Positions 17,601 to 24,775 of a stretch of DNA of 38,993 nucleotides are shown here, piece by piece. Positions within the stretch are counted from its first letter, which is position 1. Every line of letters begins with the position of its first letter. The stretch spans positions 4,637-43,629 of the forward strand of contig PLHQ01000078.1 of NCBI GenBank assembly GCA_003138975.1, read 5' to 3'. Under the pieces are notes generated by a model. It had not been told where the DNA came from and did not search any database. It worked only from the letters and a program-made list of their open reading frames with translations. The position numbers and the translations under genes were made by a program. The stretch is from Acidobacteriaceae bacterium. Its GTDB lineage: Bacteria; Acidobacteriota; Terriglobia; Terriglobales; Acidobacteriaceae.

Positions 17601-18152
17601 ATGATTCCCGAATCGCATCCACTGCGGCAGCTTTTCCAGGAATTGGTTGGTCGCCACTATGCCGAGGAAATCGGCATTCGCGACCCGCAAGTCGTCTCCT
17701 ATGTGTCGCATTTGCTGACCGAGTTCTGCGAGGAAGATCAATTGTTCAAGATTCACGACGTTGCCGACCGTCCCTTGACCGACTTGGGCGAGATGCTTCT
17801 CGAGTCCGATCCCATCTACGGTCCCGCGCCCTCGTTCGATCGTGAACGCCAGGTGCGCAAGCACATCGGAGATTACGCGTTGTTTTTTGCCGGGATGTTT
17901 CCTGAGAGCATCAACCGCATCAGGCTGCGCCGCCATCGGCTCGAGAATTTTGTGGAATGGATGAAGGCCGGGAAAGAAAGCTATTACATCGTGTCAAAGT
18001 TCGAGCACTTCGAATACGCTAAAGTAGCGCCCTTGTTCGCACATCTTTCGCGCGAATTCGAGGGCTGCGTTTACGGACTCAACATGGTGAAGAACGATCT
18101 GCAGGAGATGCAGCATCCCATCGCACGGCGGGACAAAGAACTGCTCATGTAG
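17601..18152 (+). CDS. Conserved-looking protein of unknown function (183 residues)
   Basis: Soluble protein of 183 residues beginning MIPESHPLRQLFQELVGRHY. The composition is rich in charged residues and predicted helices. Notable stretches are RDPQVVSYVSHLLTEFCEED, a Phe/Tyr-rich centre GDYALFFAGMFPESI, and FEHFEYAKVAPLFAHLSREFEG. There is no signal peptide, membrane segment or metal motif. I do not recognise a family. The ATG has CAGGGGG ten bases upstream. Its leader holds three consecutive stem-loops, so expression may be controlled at the RNA level. It converges with rsmD, 27 bases apart. Confidence 0.8.
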   Translation: MIPESHPLRQLFQELVGRHYAEEIGIRDPQVVSYVSHLLTEFCEEDQLFKIHDVADRPLTDLGEMLLESDPIYGPAPSFDRERQVRKHIGDYALFFAGMFPESINRIRLRRHRLENFVEWMKAGKESYYIVSKFEHFEYAKVAPLFAHLSREFEGCVYGLNMVKNDLQEMQHPIARRDKELLM

Positions 18153-18179
18153 GTTGCGCCGCCGTAACTCGCTTGACTT

Positions 18180-18767
18180 TTACTTGGTCAGGTCGGGACA
18201 CCCGCCGATCCGGTAAAAACTGAGGGCTGCGTTTCCCTGGACCAGCGTGCGGGTTTTTCGCAGTGATCCGAACTCCCCGCCCGGATCAAATTTCTTTTCA
18301 TGTTCCGCAATTACCAGCGACATTGCCCACACCAGCGATGAGTCAGCCAGAGCCACAAGGGTCTGTTGGTAAGCTTCTTGCATCCGATAAGGCGGATCGA
18401 GAAATACGACGTCGGCGGCAACATGTTCCCGCTGCAGGCGCCAAAGGACTCCAGAAAGATCCTCTCGCAAAATTCTGTATCCTTTCGTGATTTCCAGGCT
18501 TTGCAGGTTTTTCTCGATCAGGTGTGCCGCACGAGCGGCGGTCTCCACGAAGAAGACTTCCTTGGCTCCGCGGCTAAGTGCTTCGATTCCTACTGCGCCA
18601 GTGCCTGCAAATAGATCCATCCACACGGTGCCTTCCAGTGCCTCCGGATTGCCTGCGGTGAGCACATTGAAAAGCGTCTCGCGTAACCGGTCGGAAGTCG
18701 GGCGAATATCTGAGCCAGCTAAGGAACGCAGAGGACGCCCCCGGTATTTGCCGGCGATCACGCGCAT
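18180..18767 (-). CDS. rsmD: 16S rRNA (guanine(966)-N(2))-methyltransferase
   Basis: SAM-dependent enzyme methylating G966 of 16S rRNA. From the ATG at 18767 it has 195 residues and begins MRVIAGKYRGRPL exactly like the family. DIRPTSDRLRETLFNVL, the SAM-binding LFAGTGAVGIEALSRGA and the catalytic DPPY follow. An upstream in-frame ATG at 18809 would add 14 residues (MVGYIGLGTRRYRA); a TATAGT box eight bases before that ATG makes a leaderless start there possible. AAGG nine bases before the 18767 ATG supports the shorter form, so the start is not settled. It is divergent from the site-2 protease gene. Confidence 0.92.
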   Translation of the reverse strand: MRVIAGKYRGRPLRSLAGSDIRPTSDRLRETLFNVLTAGNPEALEGTVWMDLFAGTGAVGIEALSRGAKEVFFVETAARAAHLIEKNLQSLEITKGYRILREDLSGVLWRLQREHVAADVVFLDPPYRMQEAYQQTLVALADSSLVWAMSLVIAEHEKKFDPGGEFGSLRKTRTLVQGNAALSFYRIGGCPDLTK

Positions 18768-18817
18768 GGCTCTGTACCTTCGGGTACCGAGGCCAATATA
18801 TCCGACCATGTAAAATA

Positions 18818-18825
18818 ACTATAGT
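18818..18825. promoter_or_regulatory. Palindromic -10 box shared by divergent rsmD and protease genes
   Basis: ACTATAGT is a perfect 8-bp palindrome, so TATAGT (five of six matches to TATAAT) reads on both strands. To the left it lies eight bases before the upstream rsmD ATG (18809). To the right it lies 13 bases before the protease ATG (18839). A bidirectional promoter is inferred from this symmetry; no -35 was identified. Confidence 0.45.
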
Positions 18826-18838
18826 AGCCAACAACCTT

Positions 18839-19963
18839 ATGAGAAGTTTCTCTGTTCACGTCGGGCGCCTGTTCGGAGTCGAGGTTCGCATCCACCTGAC
18901 CTTTTTGATCCTGCCGTTGTTTGTCTTCTGGACGGAATACAGCGTGCATCCCTCAGCCAACGGCCCGCGCGACCTGGCACTCGTGGGCATCGTGCTGGCC
19001 TGCGTCATGGCTCATGAAATCGGACACATGCTTGTAGCCTGGCGCGCTGGTTTGATTCCCAAAGCGGTCATTCTTCTTCCGCTGAGCGGCGTAACTGTGT
19101 TTGACGAATCGCACGCACAGCCTGCGGAATCCGCTACGGCAGCCTGGAAGCGTGACGTCCGCATCGCTCTCACCGGACCACTGGTGAATCTCGGTTTTGC
19201 CGCGATTGCGGCTGGCGTAATCTACGCTACTGTTCCTGGAGCACACCTTTGGGAATGGCCTTTCCTGCAGTCCGCCAACCTCCCGCGCAGCCTGGTATGG
19301 GCCAACCTTTACCTCGCTGGTTTAAATCTTCTGCCCGCATACCCTCTCGATGGAGGCCGCATTCTACGCGCCTTCTTTGCGCGCAGCATTGATCCCGCAG
19401 CGGCCACCCGCCGGGCGGTCTCCATCAGTCACGCCATGGCAATGCTCTTGATGGTCGCAGGGCTTTTTAGCAACACTTGGCTGACCATGGTCGGAGTCAT
19501 TATCTTTTCGGCTGCGCAACTGGAAGAGCGGGCAGTGATTTTCCAGTCAGTATTAGACAATGTGCGTCTGGAAGAAGTGATGCTGACCGACTTCGCAACT
19601 CTTTCTCCGGCAGATACGCTCGAAGACGCATTGGATAAGGCTGTCCATTCCCTGCAAGATGATTTCCCGGTCGTCCGGGGCAGCGACATGGTAGGAGTGA
19701 TTTCCCGCCAACGTATTCTGGAAGCGCTGCGCGTGGAGGGCAACGGCTACGTTCAGGCCGTAATGAACAAGCTTTTTGAAGTGTCAATCCGCCAGGAGTC
19801 GCTGGCGTCTGCCTTCCGCAAACTCACGGCGCGCAATCTCAGCATTATTCCAGTCGTCGAGGAAGACCGACTGGTGGGAATTGTCACGTTGCAGAATTTA
19901 ATGCACTCGATGGCCCTGCTGGCGGAGAGCCGCAAGCTGCGACGGGACGAGTCGAACTCGTAG
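18839..19963 (+). CDS. Site-2 protease family (M50) intramembrane zinc protease with CBS pair
   Basis: 374 residues. The membrane part (about 1-230) has several helices with the zinc motif HEIGH (H59, E60, H63) and the third ligand in NLLPAYPLDGGR (D171). The C-terminal part (about 240-360) is a CBS pair: DTLEDALDKAVHSLQDDFPVV...GVISRQRIL and SLASAFRKLTARNLSIIPVV...GIVTLQNLM. This is the SpoIVFB-like subgroup with a C-terminal nucleotide-sensing Bateman module, so proteolysis may respond to ATP/ADP state. The substrate is unknown; no anti-sigma factor or sigma gene lies nearby. No Shine-Dalgarno precedes the ATG. It converges with serA. Confidence 0.93.
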   Translation: MRSFSVHVGRLFGVEVRIHLTFLILPLFVFWTEYSVHPSANGPRDLALVGIVLACVMAHEIGHMLVAWRAGLIPKAVILLPLSGVTVFDESHAQPAESATAAWKRDVRIALTGPLVNLGFAAIAAGVIYATVPGAHLWEWPFLQSANLPRSLVWANLYLAGLNLLPAYPLDGGRILRAFFARSIDPAAATRRAVSISHAMAMLLMVAGLFSNTWLTMVGVIIFSAAQLEERAVIFQSVLDNVRLEEVMLTDFATLSPADTLEDALDKAVHSLQDDFPVVRGSDMVGVISRQRILEALRVEGNGYVQAVMNKLFEVSIRQESLASAFRKLTARNLSIIPVVEEDRLVGIVTLQNLMHSMALLAESRKLRRDESNS

Positions 19964-20011
19964 AAGCAAGCGGGAGCACCTGATTCAGCTACTTCCGATT
20001 TGCGATTTCCA

Positions 20012-20071
20012 ATTGCCGATTGAGTCGCGTAAAGGATTGAAATCGGCAATCGGAACATGGCAATCGGCAAT
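20012..20071. repeat. Inverted/direct repeats between convergent genes
   Basis: ATTGCCGATT (20012-20021) is complementary to AATCGGCAAT, which occurs at 20041-20050 and again at 20062-20071. The last copy abuts the serA stop codon. One left arm can therefore pair with either right arm. It may end transcription from both sides, or be an intergenic repeat family. Confidence 0.6.
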
Positions 20072-21682
20072 CTAGAATAGCCGCACCGCTTTAGCCTGCC
20101 GGACCGCGGGAATTTTCTCCAGCTTCCTCAGCACATCGTCCGGTACGCTGCCATCCACGTGGACTACAGCGATGGCCTCGCGCAGCTCTGAAGATGGGTC
20201 CACGCCACGGCGCCCCAACGAAAAGTCCGCGATGTTGATTTCGCCTTCGCCCAGTATTGTACCCACCTTGCCGATCACGCCCGGCACGTCGCGGTTCCGT
20301 AGGTAGATCAAGTTGCGTTCCAGCGGCGCCTCCACGTCGATACCATCGATGTGCAGCAGCCGGGGCGCCGTCCCGTGCAGCACCGCGCCTTTCACCATGT
20401 GCTCTTCCGTTGAACTCTTGAGAAAGACGGAGAGCACGCTCCCCGCGCCGCCGGTTGAGGCCTTCGCCTTATGTGCCTCATGGATCCGAAGCCCGCGGAG
20501 ATCAGCCAGGGACGCAGCATTCACCAGGTTGGCTTTTTCCTCCAGCGCCTGGTTCAGGATGCCCTTGACCGCCGCGTTGCGAATCAGCTCCGTCTTCCAT
20601 TCCGCGATGTGGCCACTGTAGCGCAGCGAAATCTCTTCCATCGACCCATCGGAAATCTGCGCGAGAAACGCTCCCATACGTTCCGCAAGAACGATGTAGG
20701 GCTGCATCTCGGCGTACTCTTCGGCAGAAACTGAGGGCACATTCACCGCATTCTGAATAACTCCATGCTTCAGGTATTCGCGAACCTGTTGCGCAATCTG
20801 CACGCCCACGGCTTCCTGCGCCTCATAAGTGGAACCGCCGATGTGGGGAGTGAGGATAAGATTTTCCACTGCCTGCAGCGGCGAGTTCTTCAAAGGCTCT
20901 TCGTTGAAAACGTCGAGCGCAGCGGCCGCAACGTGACCTTGTTTCAGCGCCTGCGCCAAATCGCCCTCGTTCACCAGTTCCCCTCGCGCGCAGTTCACCA
21001 GCCGCACGCCCTTCTTCATTTTCTTGATGGCGCTTTCGTTGATCATGCCCGCAGTCTGTGGCGTAAGGCCAACGTGCAGCGTGATGTAATCCGCCGCAGC
21101 GTAGAGCTCGTCCAGGCTCACCAAACGGATGCCCTGTTCCTTGGCCACTCCAACGGAAACGAACGGATCATGCCCGACGATTTCCATTCCGAAAGCTCGC
21201 GCCCGCCGCGCTACCTCCATGCCGATGCGGCCGAGCCCAGCAATGCCCAGCGTCTTGCCTCGCAACTCCGTGCCTTGCAGCGATTTCTTCTCCCATTTGC
21301 CAGCATGCATGAGCGCATCCGCGCGGCAAAGATGTCGAGCCATCGCCAGCATCATGCCCAGCGTCTGTTCGGCCACGGCTACGGCATTCGCGCCGGGCGT
21401 GTTCATTACTGCGATACCTTGGCGCGTGGCCGCATCCAGATCGATGTTGTCCACGCCCACGCCTGCGCGGCCGATGACGCGGAGTTTCTTAGCATGCGCC
21501 AACAGTGCCGCATCCGCCTGCACCGCCGAACGCACGATCAACGCGTCGGCAGACTCCAATTCCGCCTCCAGTTTGCCCGCGAGCTGATCCGCGGTTAAAA
21601 CAATCCATCCAGGTTCTTTAAGCTGCTCGATCGCGGAAACCGAAATCTTTTCCGCTATGACGATTTTCACAGATGCACTCAT
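20072..21682 (-). CDS. serA: D-3-phosphoglycerate dehydrogenase with C-terminal ACT domain
   Basis: First enzyme of serine synthesis, oxidising 3-phosphoglycerate to 3-phosphohydroxypyruvate with NAD. The 536 residues correspond to the long form. The catalytic/NAD-binding domains have GLGRIG at 149-154, R233 (NCARGELVNE), E262 and H280 (HIGGST). An intervening substrate-binding domain follows. The ACT domain at the C-terminus (about 460-536) reads LIYLRNRDVPGVIGKVGTIL, usually a serine-feedback site. The ATG at 21682 begins MSASVKIVIAEKIS. A class V aminotransferase lies upstream at 22249 on the same strand, separated by an opposite-strand lipoprotein gene. Three TGACRCAC repeats lie 57 bases upstream. 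Confidence 0.96.
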   Translation of the reverse strand: MSASVKIVIAEKISVSAIEQLKEPGWIVLTADQLAGKLEAELESADALIVRSAVQADAALLAHAKKLRVIGRAGVGVDNIDLDAATRQGIAVMNTPGANAVAVAEQTLGMMLAMARHLCRADALMHAGKWEKKSLQGTELRGKTLGIAGLGRIGMEVARRARAFGMEIVGHDPFVSVGVAKEQGIRLVSLDELYAAADYITLHVGLTPQTAGMINESAIKKMKKGVRLVNCARGELVNEGDLAQALKQGHVAAAALDVFNEEPLKNSPLQAVENLILTPHIGGSTYEAQEAVGVQIAQQVREYLKHGVIQNAVNVPSVSAEEYAEMQPYIVLAERMGAFLAQISDGSMEEISLRYSGHIAEWKTELIRNAAVKGILNQALEEKANLVNAASLADLRGLRIHEAHKAKASTGGAGSVLSVFLKSSTEEHMVKGAVLHGTAPRLLHIDGIDVEAPLERNLIYLRNRDVPGVIGKVGTILGEGEINIADFSLGRRGVDPSSELREAIAVVHVDGSVPDDVLRKLEKIPAVRQAKAVRLF

Positions 21683-21738
21683 CGCTTTCTTGAGACCTCA
21701 CCGGAGAGTTTTAACGCGAAATACGGGCGACGAAACCT

Positions 21739-21768
21739 TGACACACATTTGACGCACCGCTGACACAC
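21739..21768. repeat. Three TGACRCAC direct repeats at 11-bp spacing
   Basis: TGACACAC (21739), TGACGCAC (21750) and TGACACAC (21761) are spaced exactly 11 bases, about one helical turn. They lie midway between divergent serA (start 21682) and the lipoprotein gene (start 21826). The first overlaps a TTGACA. This looks like a regulator-binding array; the regulator is unknown. Confidence 0.5.
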
Positions 21769-21825
21769 TGACCTCTCTTCGTTCATAGACTCCACGAATG
21801 GGCCAACGCCCAATGGAGGAACAAC

Positions 21826-22224
21826 ATGAAAAGATTTTCAGCAGTATTGCTAGCCGCATTGACGGCGTTCACGCTGGCGTGCGGCTACAGCTCGAAAGCC
21901 ACCACTCCTGCAGTGGCCGGAACGATGCCAAGCATTGTCGCACTCGCCCCTGACAGTACCAATTCAGGGGAACCTGCGTTCATCCTGACCGTCAACGGCA
22001 GTAACTTCTCGACGAACGCGACCATCAACTGGAACGGCACGGCCCAAACCACAACTCACGTGAGTGCAAACCAACTGACTGCAACCATCGCGGCCTCGGA
22101 TATCGAAACCCCCGCGAGCGTCCCAGTCACCGTAACAAATCCGGGCACGGCCGGTACGGGCGCATACGGCAGCGGTGGCACACTGGCGGAGACTTCCAGT
22201 GCTATGAACTTTACCGTCAACTAG
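21826..22224 (+). CDS. Small IPT/TIG-domain lipoprotein
   Basis: 132 residues. The N-terminus is a lipoprotein signal (MKRFSAVLLAALTAFTLAC, Cys19; Thr at -3 is unusual). The remainder is a single immunoglobulin-like IPT/TIG domain: PSIVALAPDSTNSGEPAFILTVNG, FSTNATINWNGTAQTT, then LTATIAASDIETPASVPVTVTNPG. Such domains occur repeated in large acidobacterial surface proteins, but here one stands alone. The GGAGG at 21815-21819, seven bases before the ATG, is ideal and suggests good expression. It is convergent with the aminotransferase gene. A surface or periplasmic binding role is inference. Confidence 0.85.
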   Translation: MKRFSAVLLAALTAFTLACGYSSKATTPAVAGTMPSIVALAPDSTNSGEPAFILTVNGSNFSTNATINWNGTAQTTTHVSANQLTATIAASDIETPASVPVTVTNPGTAGTGAYGSGGTLAETSSAMNFTVN

Positions 22225-22227
22225 AAT

Positions 22228-22250
22228 GAGGACCGTTTCCCGCGGTCCTC
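22228..22250. terminator. Hairpin between convergent genes
   Basis: GAGGACCG (22228-22235) pairs with CGGTCCTC (22243-22250) around seven bases. It lies directly after the lipoprotein stop, and its right arm overlaps the aminotransferase stop codon. No T-run follows on either strand, so termination efficiency is uncertain. Confidence 0.5.
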
Positions 22251-23439
22251 AAGCTTCTACCAGTTGCGGATTTCTGGACAGCCCACGGGCGTACACTTCC
22301 TGAGCCGCTCGCAACGCTGTGCCATAGTCGACAGCTTTTCCGGTCACGCGGGCGAGAACATGTTCGAGTGCGCCCAGAATACCGATCGTGTCCAGATAAT
22401 CGTAGTAGCCGATGTGCGCGATGCGGAACAGTTGGCCCTTCATCTCGCCTTGGCCGTTGGCGACAACTGCATCGAAAGACTCGCGGAATTCTTTGACGAT
22501 CTTTCCGGAATCAATTCCGTTCGGCGAGCAGATTGCCGTCAGAGCAGCCGCAGGTGAAGCTGCGTAAAGCTTTAATCCTAGGGCCTGCGCTCCTGCGCGC
22601 GTCATCTCCGCACAGAGTTCGGCATTATCGACAAGTGCTTCGCGCCCCTTGGCCAGGTCTCCATTTCCCATTTCGCGGATGAACTCCAACGCCGCTCCCA
22701 TCGCCGCGAACAGCGAGGTCGCCGGCGTGTAGGCCGATTCGCCCTTCGCCGCCGACTTGCGCTCCTTGCGCAAATCGAAGTAGTAGCGCGGAGAGGTAGT
22801 CGCATCCATTCGCTTCCACGCAAGCTCACTCACCGCGCAATATGCAAGTCCTGGCGGCATCATTAGCGCCTTCTGCGACCCGCCGATAATCACATCCACC
22901 CCCCAGCCATCCACGTCGAGATGGGTCGTGCCCAGGCCGGTGATGGCATCGACGATGAGCAACGTGTCATCCTGTTCGCGCACGACTTTTGCGATGCCTC
23001 GCACGTCATGCCGCGCGCCAGTCGAACTCTCTGTCGCTTGCACAAACACTGCGCGCACTTCGGAAGTCAGCTTCTCTCGAACGTCATTTAGCGAGAACGT
23101 TGTGCCGTAAGGCGCGGTCAACACTTCCACATTGCAGCCGAAGGCTTTGGCCAGCCCCGTCCAGCGCTCCCCGAACTTCCCGGCCGTAAGCACTAGAACT
23201 TTATCGCCTGCCGAAGTCAGATTCGACACCGACGCCTCCATCACGCCCGTGCCCGAACAAGCCAGCACCAGCACGTCGTTCTTGGTGCCGATGAATTCCT
23301 TCATGTCCGCGAGCACGCGCTGGAACAGTGCGCGGAAGTCGGCGGTGCGGTGGTGCGCCGTAAACGACGCCATGGCCGTTTGGGCCGCCGGCAGCAGCGG
23401 CGTTGGCCCGGGAGTAAAGAGACGATTTTTGCGCAGCAT
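22249..23439 (-). CDS. Class V PLP-dependent aminotransferase (serine/alanine-glyoxylate type)
   Basis: 396 residues from the ATG at 23439, chosen because AAGGA lies eight bases upstream; a TTG six codons earlier is less likely. The fold-type I features are visible: FTPGPTPLLP at the N-terminus, ACSGTGVMEASV (cofactor phosphate site), VDAITGLGTT with D164, and the Schiff-base lysine K190 in GGSQKALMMPPG. This matches the family of alanine-glyoxylate, serine-pyruvate and related transaminases, some of which act as phosphoserine transaminases. Proximity to serA on the same strand makes a role in serine synthesis attractive, but that is inference. The reading frame is intact. Confidence 0.9.
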   Translation of the reverse strand: MLRKNRLFTPGPTPLLPAAQTAMASFTAHHRTADFRALFQRVLADMKEFIGTKNDVLVLACSGTGVMEASVSNLTSAGDKVLVLTAGKFGERWTGLAKAFGCNVEVLTAPYGTTFSLNDVREKLTSEVRAVFVQATESSTGARHDVRGIAKVVREQDDTLLIVDAITGLGTTHLDVDGWGVDVIIGGSQKALMMPPGLAYCAVSELAWKRMDATTSPRYYFDLRKERKSAAKGESAYTPATSLFAAMGAALEFIREMGNGDLAKGREALVDNAELCAEMTRAGAQALGLKLYAASPAAALTAICSPNGIDSGKIVKEFRESFDAVVANGQGEMKGQLFRIAHIGYYDYLDTIGILGALEHVLARVTGKAVDYGTALRAAQEVYARGLSRNPQLVEA

Positions 23440-23539
23440 ACTGGGAGTCCTTATCAAAGGGATAGTCTATTAGTTTACCGGACCCGCGCCCCTTGACGCA
23501 CGCGCGCAGGCATGGCATTTCACCAGAGCTTGACTTTCC

Positions 23540-24127
23540 TCATTGACTGGTCAAAACTCCGCGGACATCTGCGTGGGAAGAAGCAGCACCATCCGCAGAG
23601 GCTTTCAGCGCCAGGGCAATGTTGCAGGCCCAAGCCGCAATGTCGTTCCAGTCGCGGAAGTCGCCATCGGGAAGAAGCGCATCGCCAGGCTTAGCAAATA
23701 ACTTGAAGACCAGTCCATGTGTGAACCCCAGCTTGTTACGGTCCAGCGCGCCGAAGAAGACCCGATGGTCCCGAGGGTGAATGGCTTCTCTAAACTCCGC
23801 GATCTCCTTAGGTTCCGTAACTGTGAGTAGGTCCCTGCCCTGAGCATCTTTGGCCTCCGTGCCCAGCGGGCCGCTGCTGAACAGCCAGACCGGCCGCTCG
23901 GCGAGAACGGCGTAGTTTCGCCGCACGAAATTCGTAGCTTTCTTCATCCAGTGGAAGTAATAGGCAGCGCTTCCGATCACGCAGGCGTCGAAGTCCGTTG
24001 GATCACCGGCATCCTGTACCGGCTTCACCGTGGCTTCCAGCCCGTGCTGGCAAAGGATCGCACCGATGCGCTCCGCGATTCCTTCCGTGGCCCCGTAACG
24101 GCTTGCATGGACAATCAGGACTCGCAT
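23540..24127 (-). CDS. Flavodoxin-domain protein (HemG-like)
   Basis: 195 residues from the ATG at 24127, eight bases after GGAGG; an ATG two codons earlier would be only two bases from that site. It begins MRVLIVHASRYGATEGIAERIG, the flavodoxin FMN-phosphate loop (residues 9-15). YFHWMKKATNFVRRN and PVWLFSSGPLG follow as in menaquinone-dependent protoporphyrinogen oxidase (HemG)-type flavodoxins. The C-terminal DFRDWNDIAAWACNIA is also typical. Whether it serves heme synthesis or general redox is undecided; no heme genes are near. It is divergent from the YqeY gene. Confidence 0.85.
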   Translation of the reverse strand: MRVLIVHASRYGATEGIAERIGAILCQHGLEATVKPVQDAGDPTDFDACVIGSAAYYFHWMKKATNFVRRNYAVLAERPVWLFSSGPLGTEAKDAQGRDLLTVTEPKEIAEFREAIHPRDHRVFFGALDRNKLGFTHGLVFKLFAKPGDALLPDGDFRDWNDIAAWACNIALALKASADGAASSHADVRGVLTSQ

Positions 24128-24289
24128 GTTCATCACCTCCCACGATGTATCGTGGTCTCGAGTCAGGACCGAAAGCTTCCTTGCCCCGCGCGCCCGGCCC
24201 ACCAACGCAGATTACGTTGCTTGCCTCTCCGCCGCCGTGATGTCAGTCACACGCCCATGGTCCATTCAAAGTCCCTCTGCCGCACCGTC

Positions 24290-24295
24290 TATAAT
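24290..24295 (+). promoter_or_regulatory. Perfect -10 box for a leaderless YqeY transcript
   Basis: A consensus TATAAT ends six bases before the ATG at 24302 and no Shine-Dalgarno exists, so the transcript would begin at the start codon. No -35 was recognised. Confidence 0.55.
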
Positions 24296-24301
24296 CCCCT
24301 C

Positions 24302-24760
24302 ATGAGCCTGATCGAACAAATCCAGCAAGACATCACCGCCGCCATGAAGGCACGCGCGGAGCAGCGCCTCTCCACCCTGCGTATGGTCAAGACCGCGCTC
24401 AAGAACCGTGAGATCGAGAAAATGGCGCCGCTCGATGAGAAGGAATCCCAGGCCGTCCTCACGACGCTGATCAAGCAGCGCAAAGAGTCCGTCGAACAGT
24501 TCATCAAGGGTGGACGCCAGGAGATGGCCGACAAGGAAGCCGCCGAAATTGTCCTGATTGAAAGCTACCTGCCCAAAGCCGCCGGCGAGGGCGAAGTGGT
24601 CGCTGGAGTGAAAGTCGTGATCGCCGAGATGGGCTCTCCCACGCTGAAAGATATGGGCGCGGTGATGAAGAATGCCATGGCGCGCTTCTCCGGCTCAGGC
24701 ATGCGCGTCGATGGGAGAATGGTCAGCGAGATTGTGAAGCGGGAGTTGGCGGGGAAGTAG
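24302..24760 (+). CDS. GatB/YqeY domain protein
   Basis: 152 residues beginning MSLIEQIQQDITAAMKARAEQRL, the characteristic YqeY start. An N-terminal helical part (KTALKNREIEK, QAVLTTLIKQRKESVEQF) is followed by the GatB-like tRNA-binding helices with LPKAAGEGEVVAGVKVVI and DMGAVMKNAMARFSGSGMRVDG. YqeY resembles the tail of the GatB amidotransferase subunit and is fused to GlnRS in some bacteria; it may help bind tRNA, but its role is not firmly known. The frame is open for 117 codons upstream, but the family start is clearly here. It is convergent with the secreted-protein gene at 24776. Confidence 0.92.
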   Translation: MSLIEQIQQDITAAMKARAEQRLSTLRMVKTALKNREIEKMAPLDEKESQAVLTTLIKQRKESVEQFIKGGRQEMADKEAAEIVLIESYLPKAAGEGEVVAGVKVVIAEMGSPTLKDMGAVMKNAMARFSGSGMRVDGRMVSEIVKRELAGK

Positions 24761-24775
24761 ACAACGCGCCCAGGC

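Noticed and set aside
20765-21598. 277-codon plus-strand frame opposite serA
   Set aside because: Arg/His-rich shadow with no ribosome site; serA is certain on the other strand.
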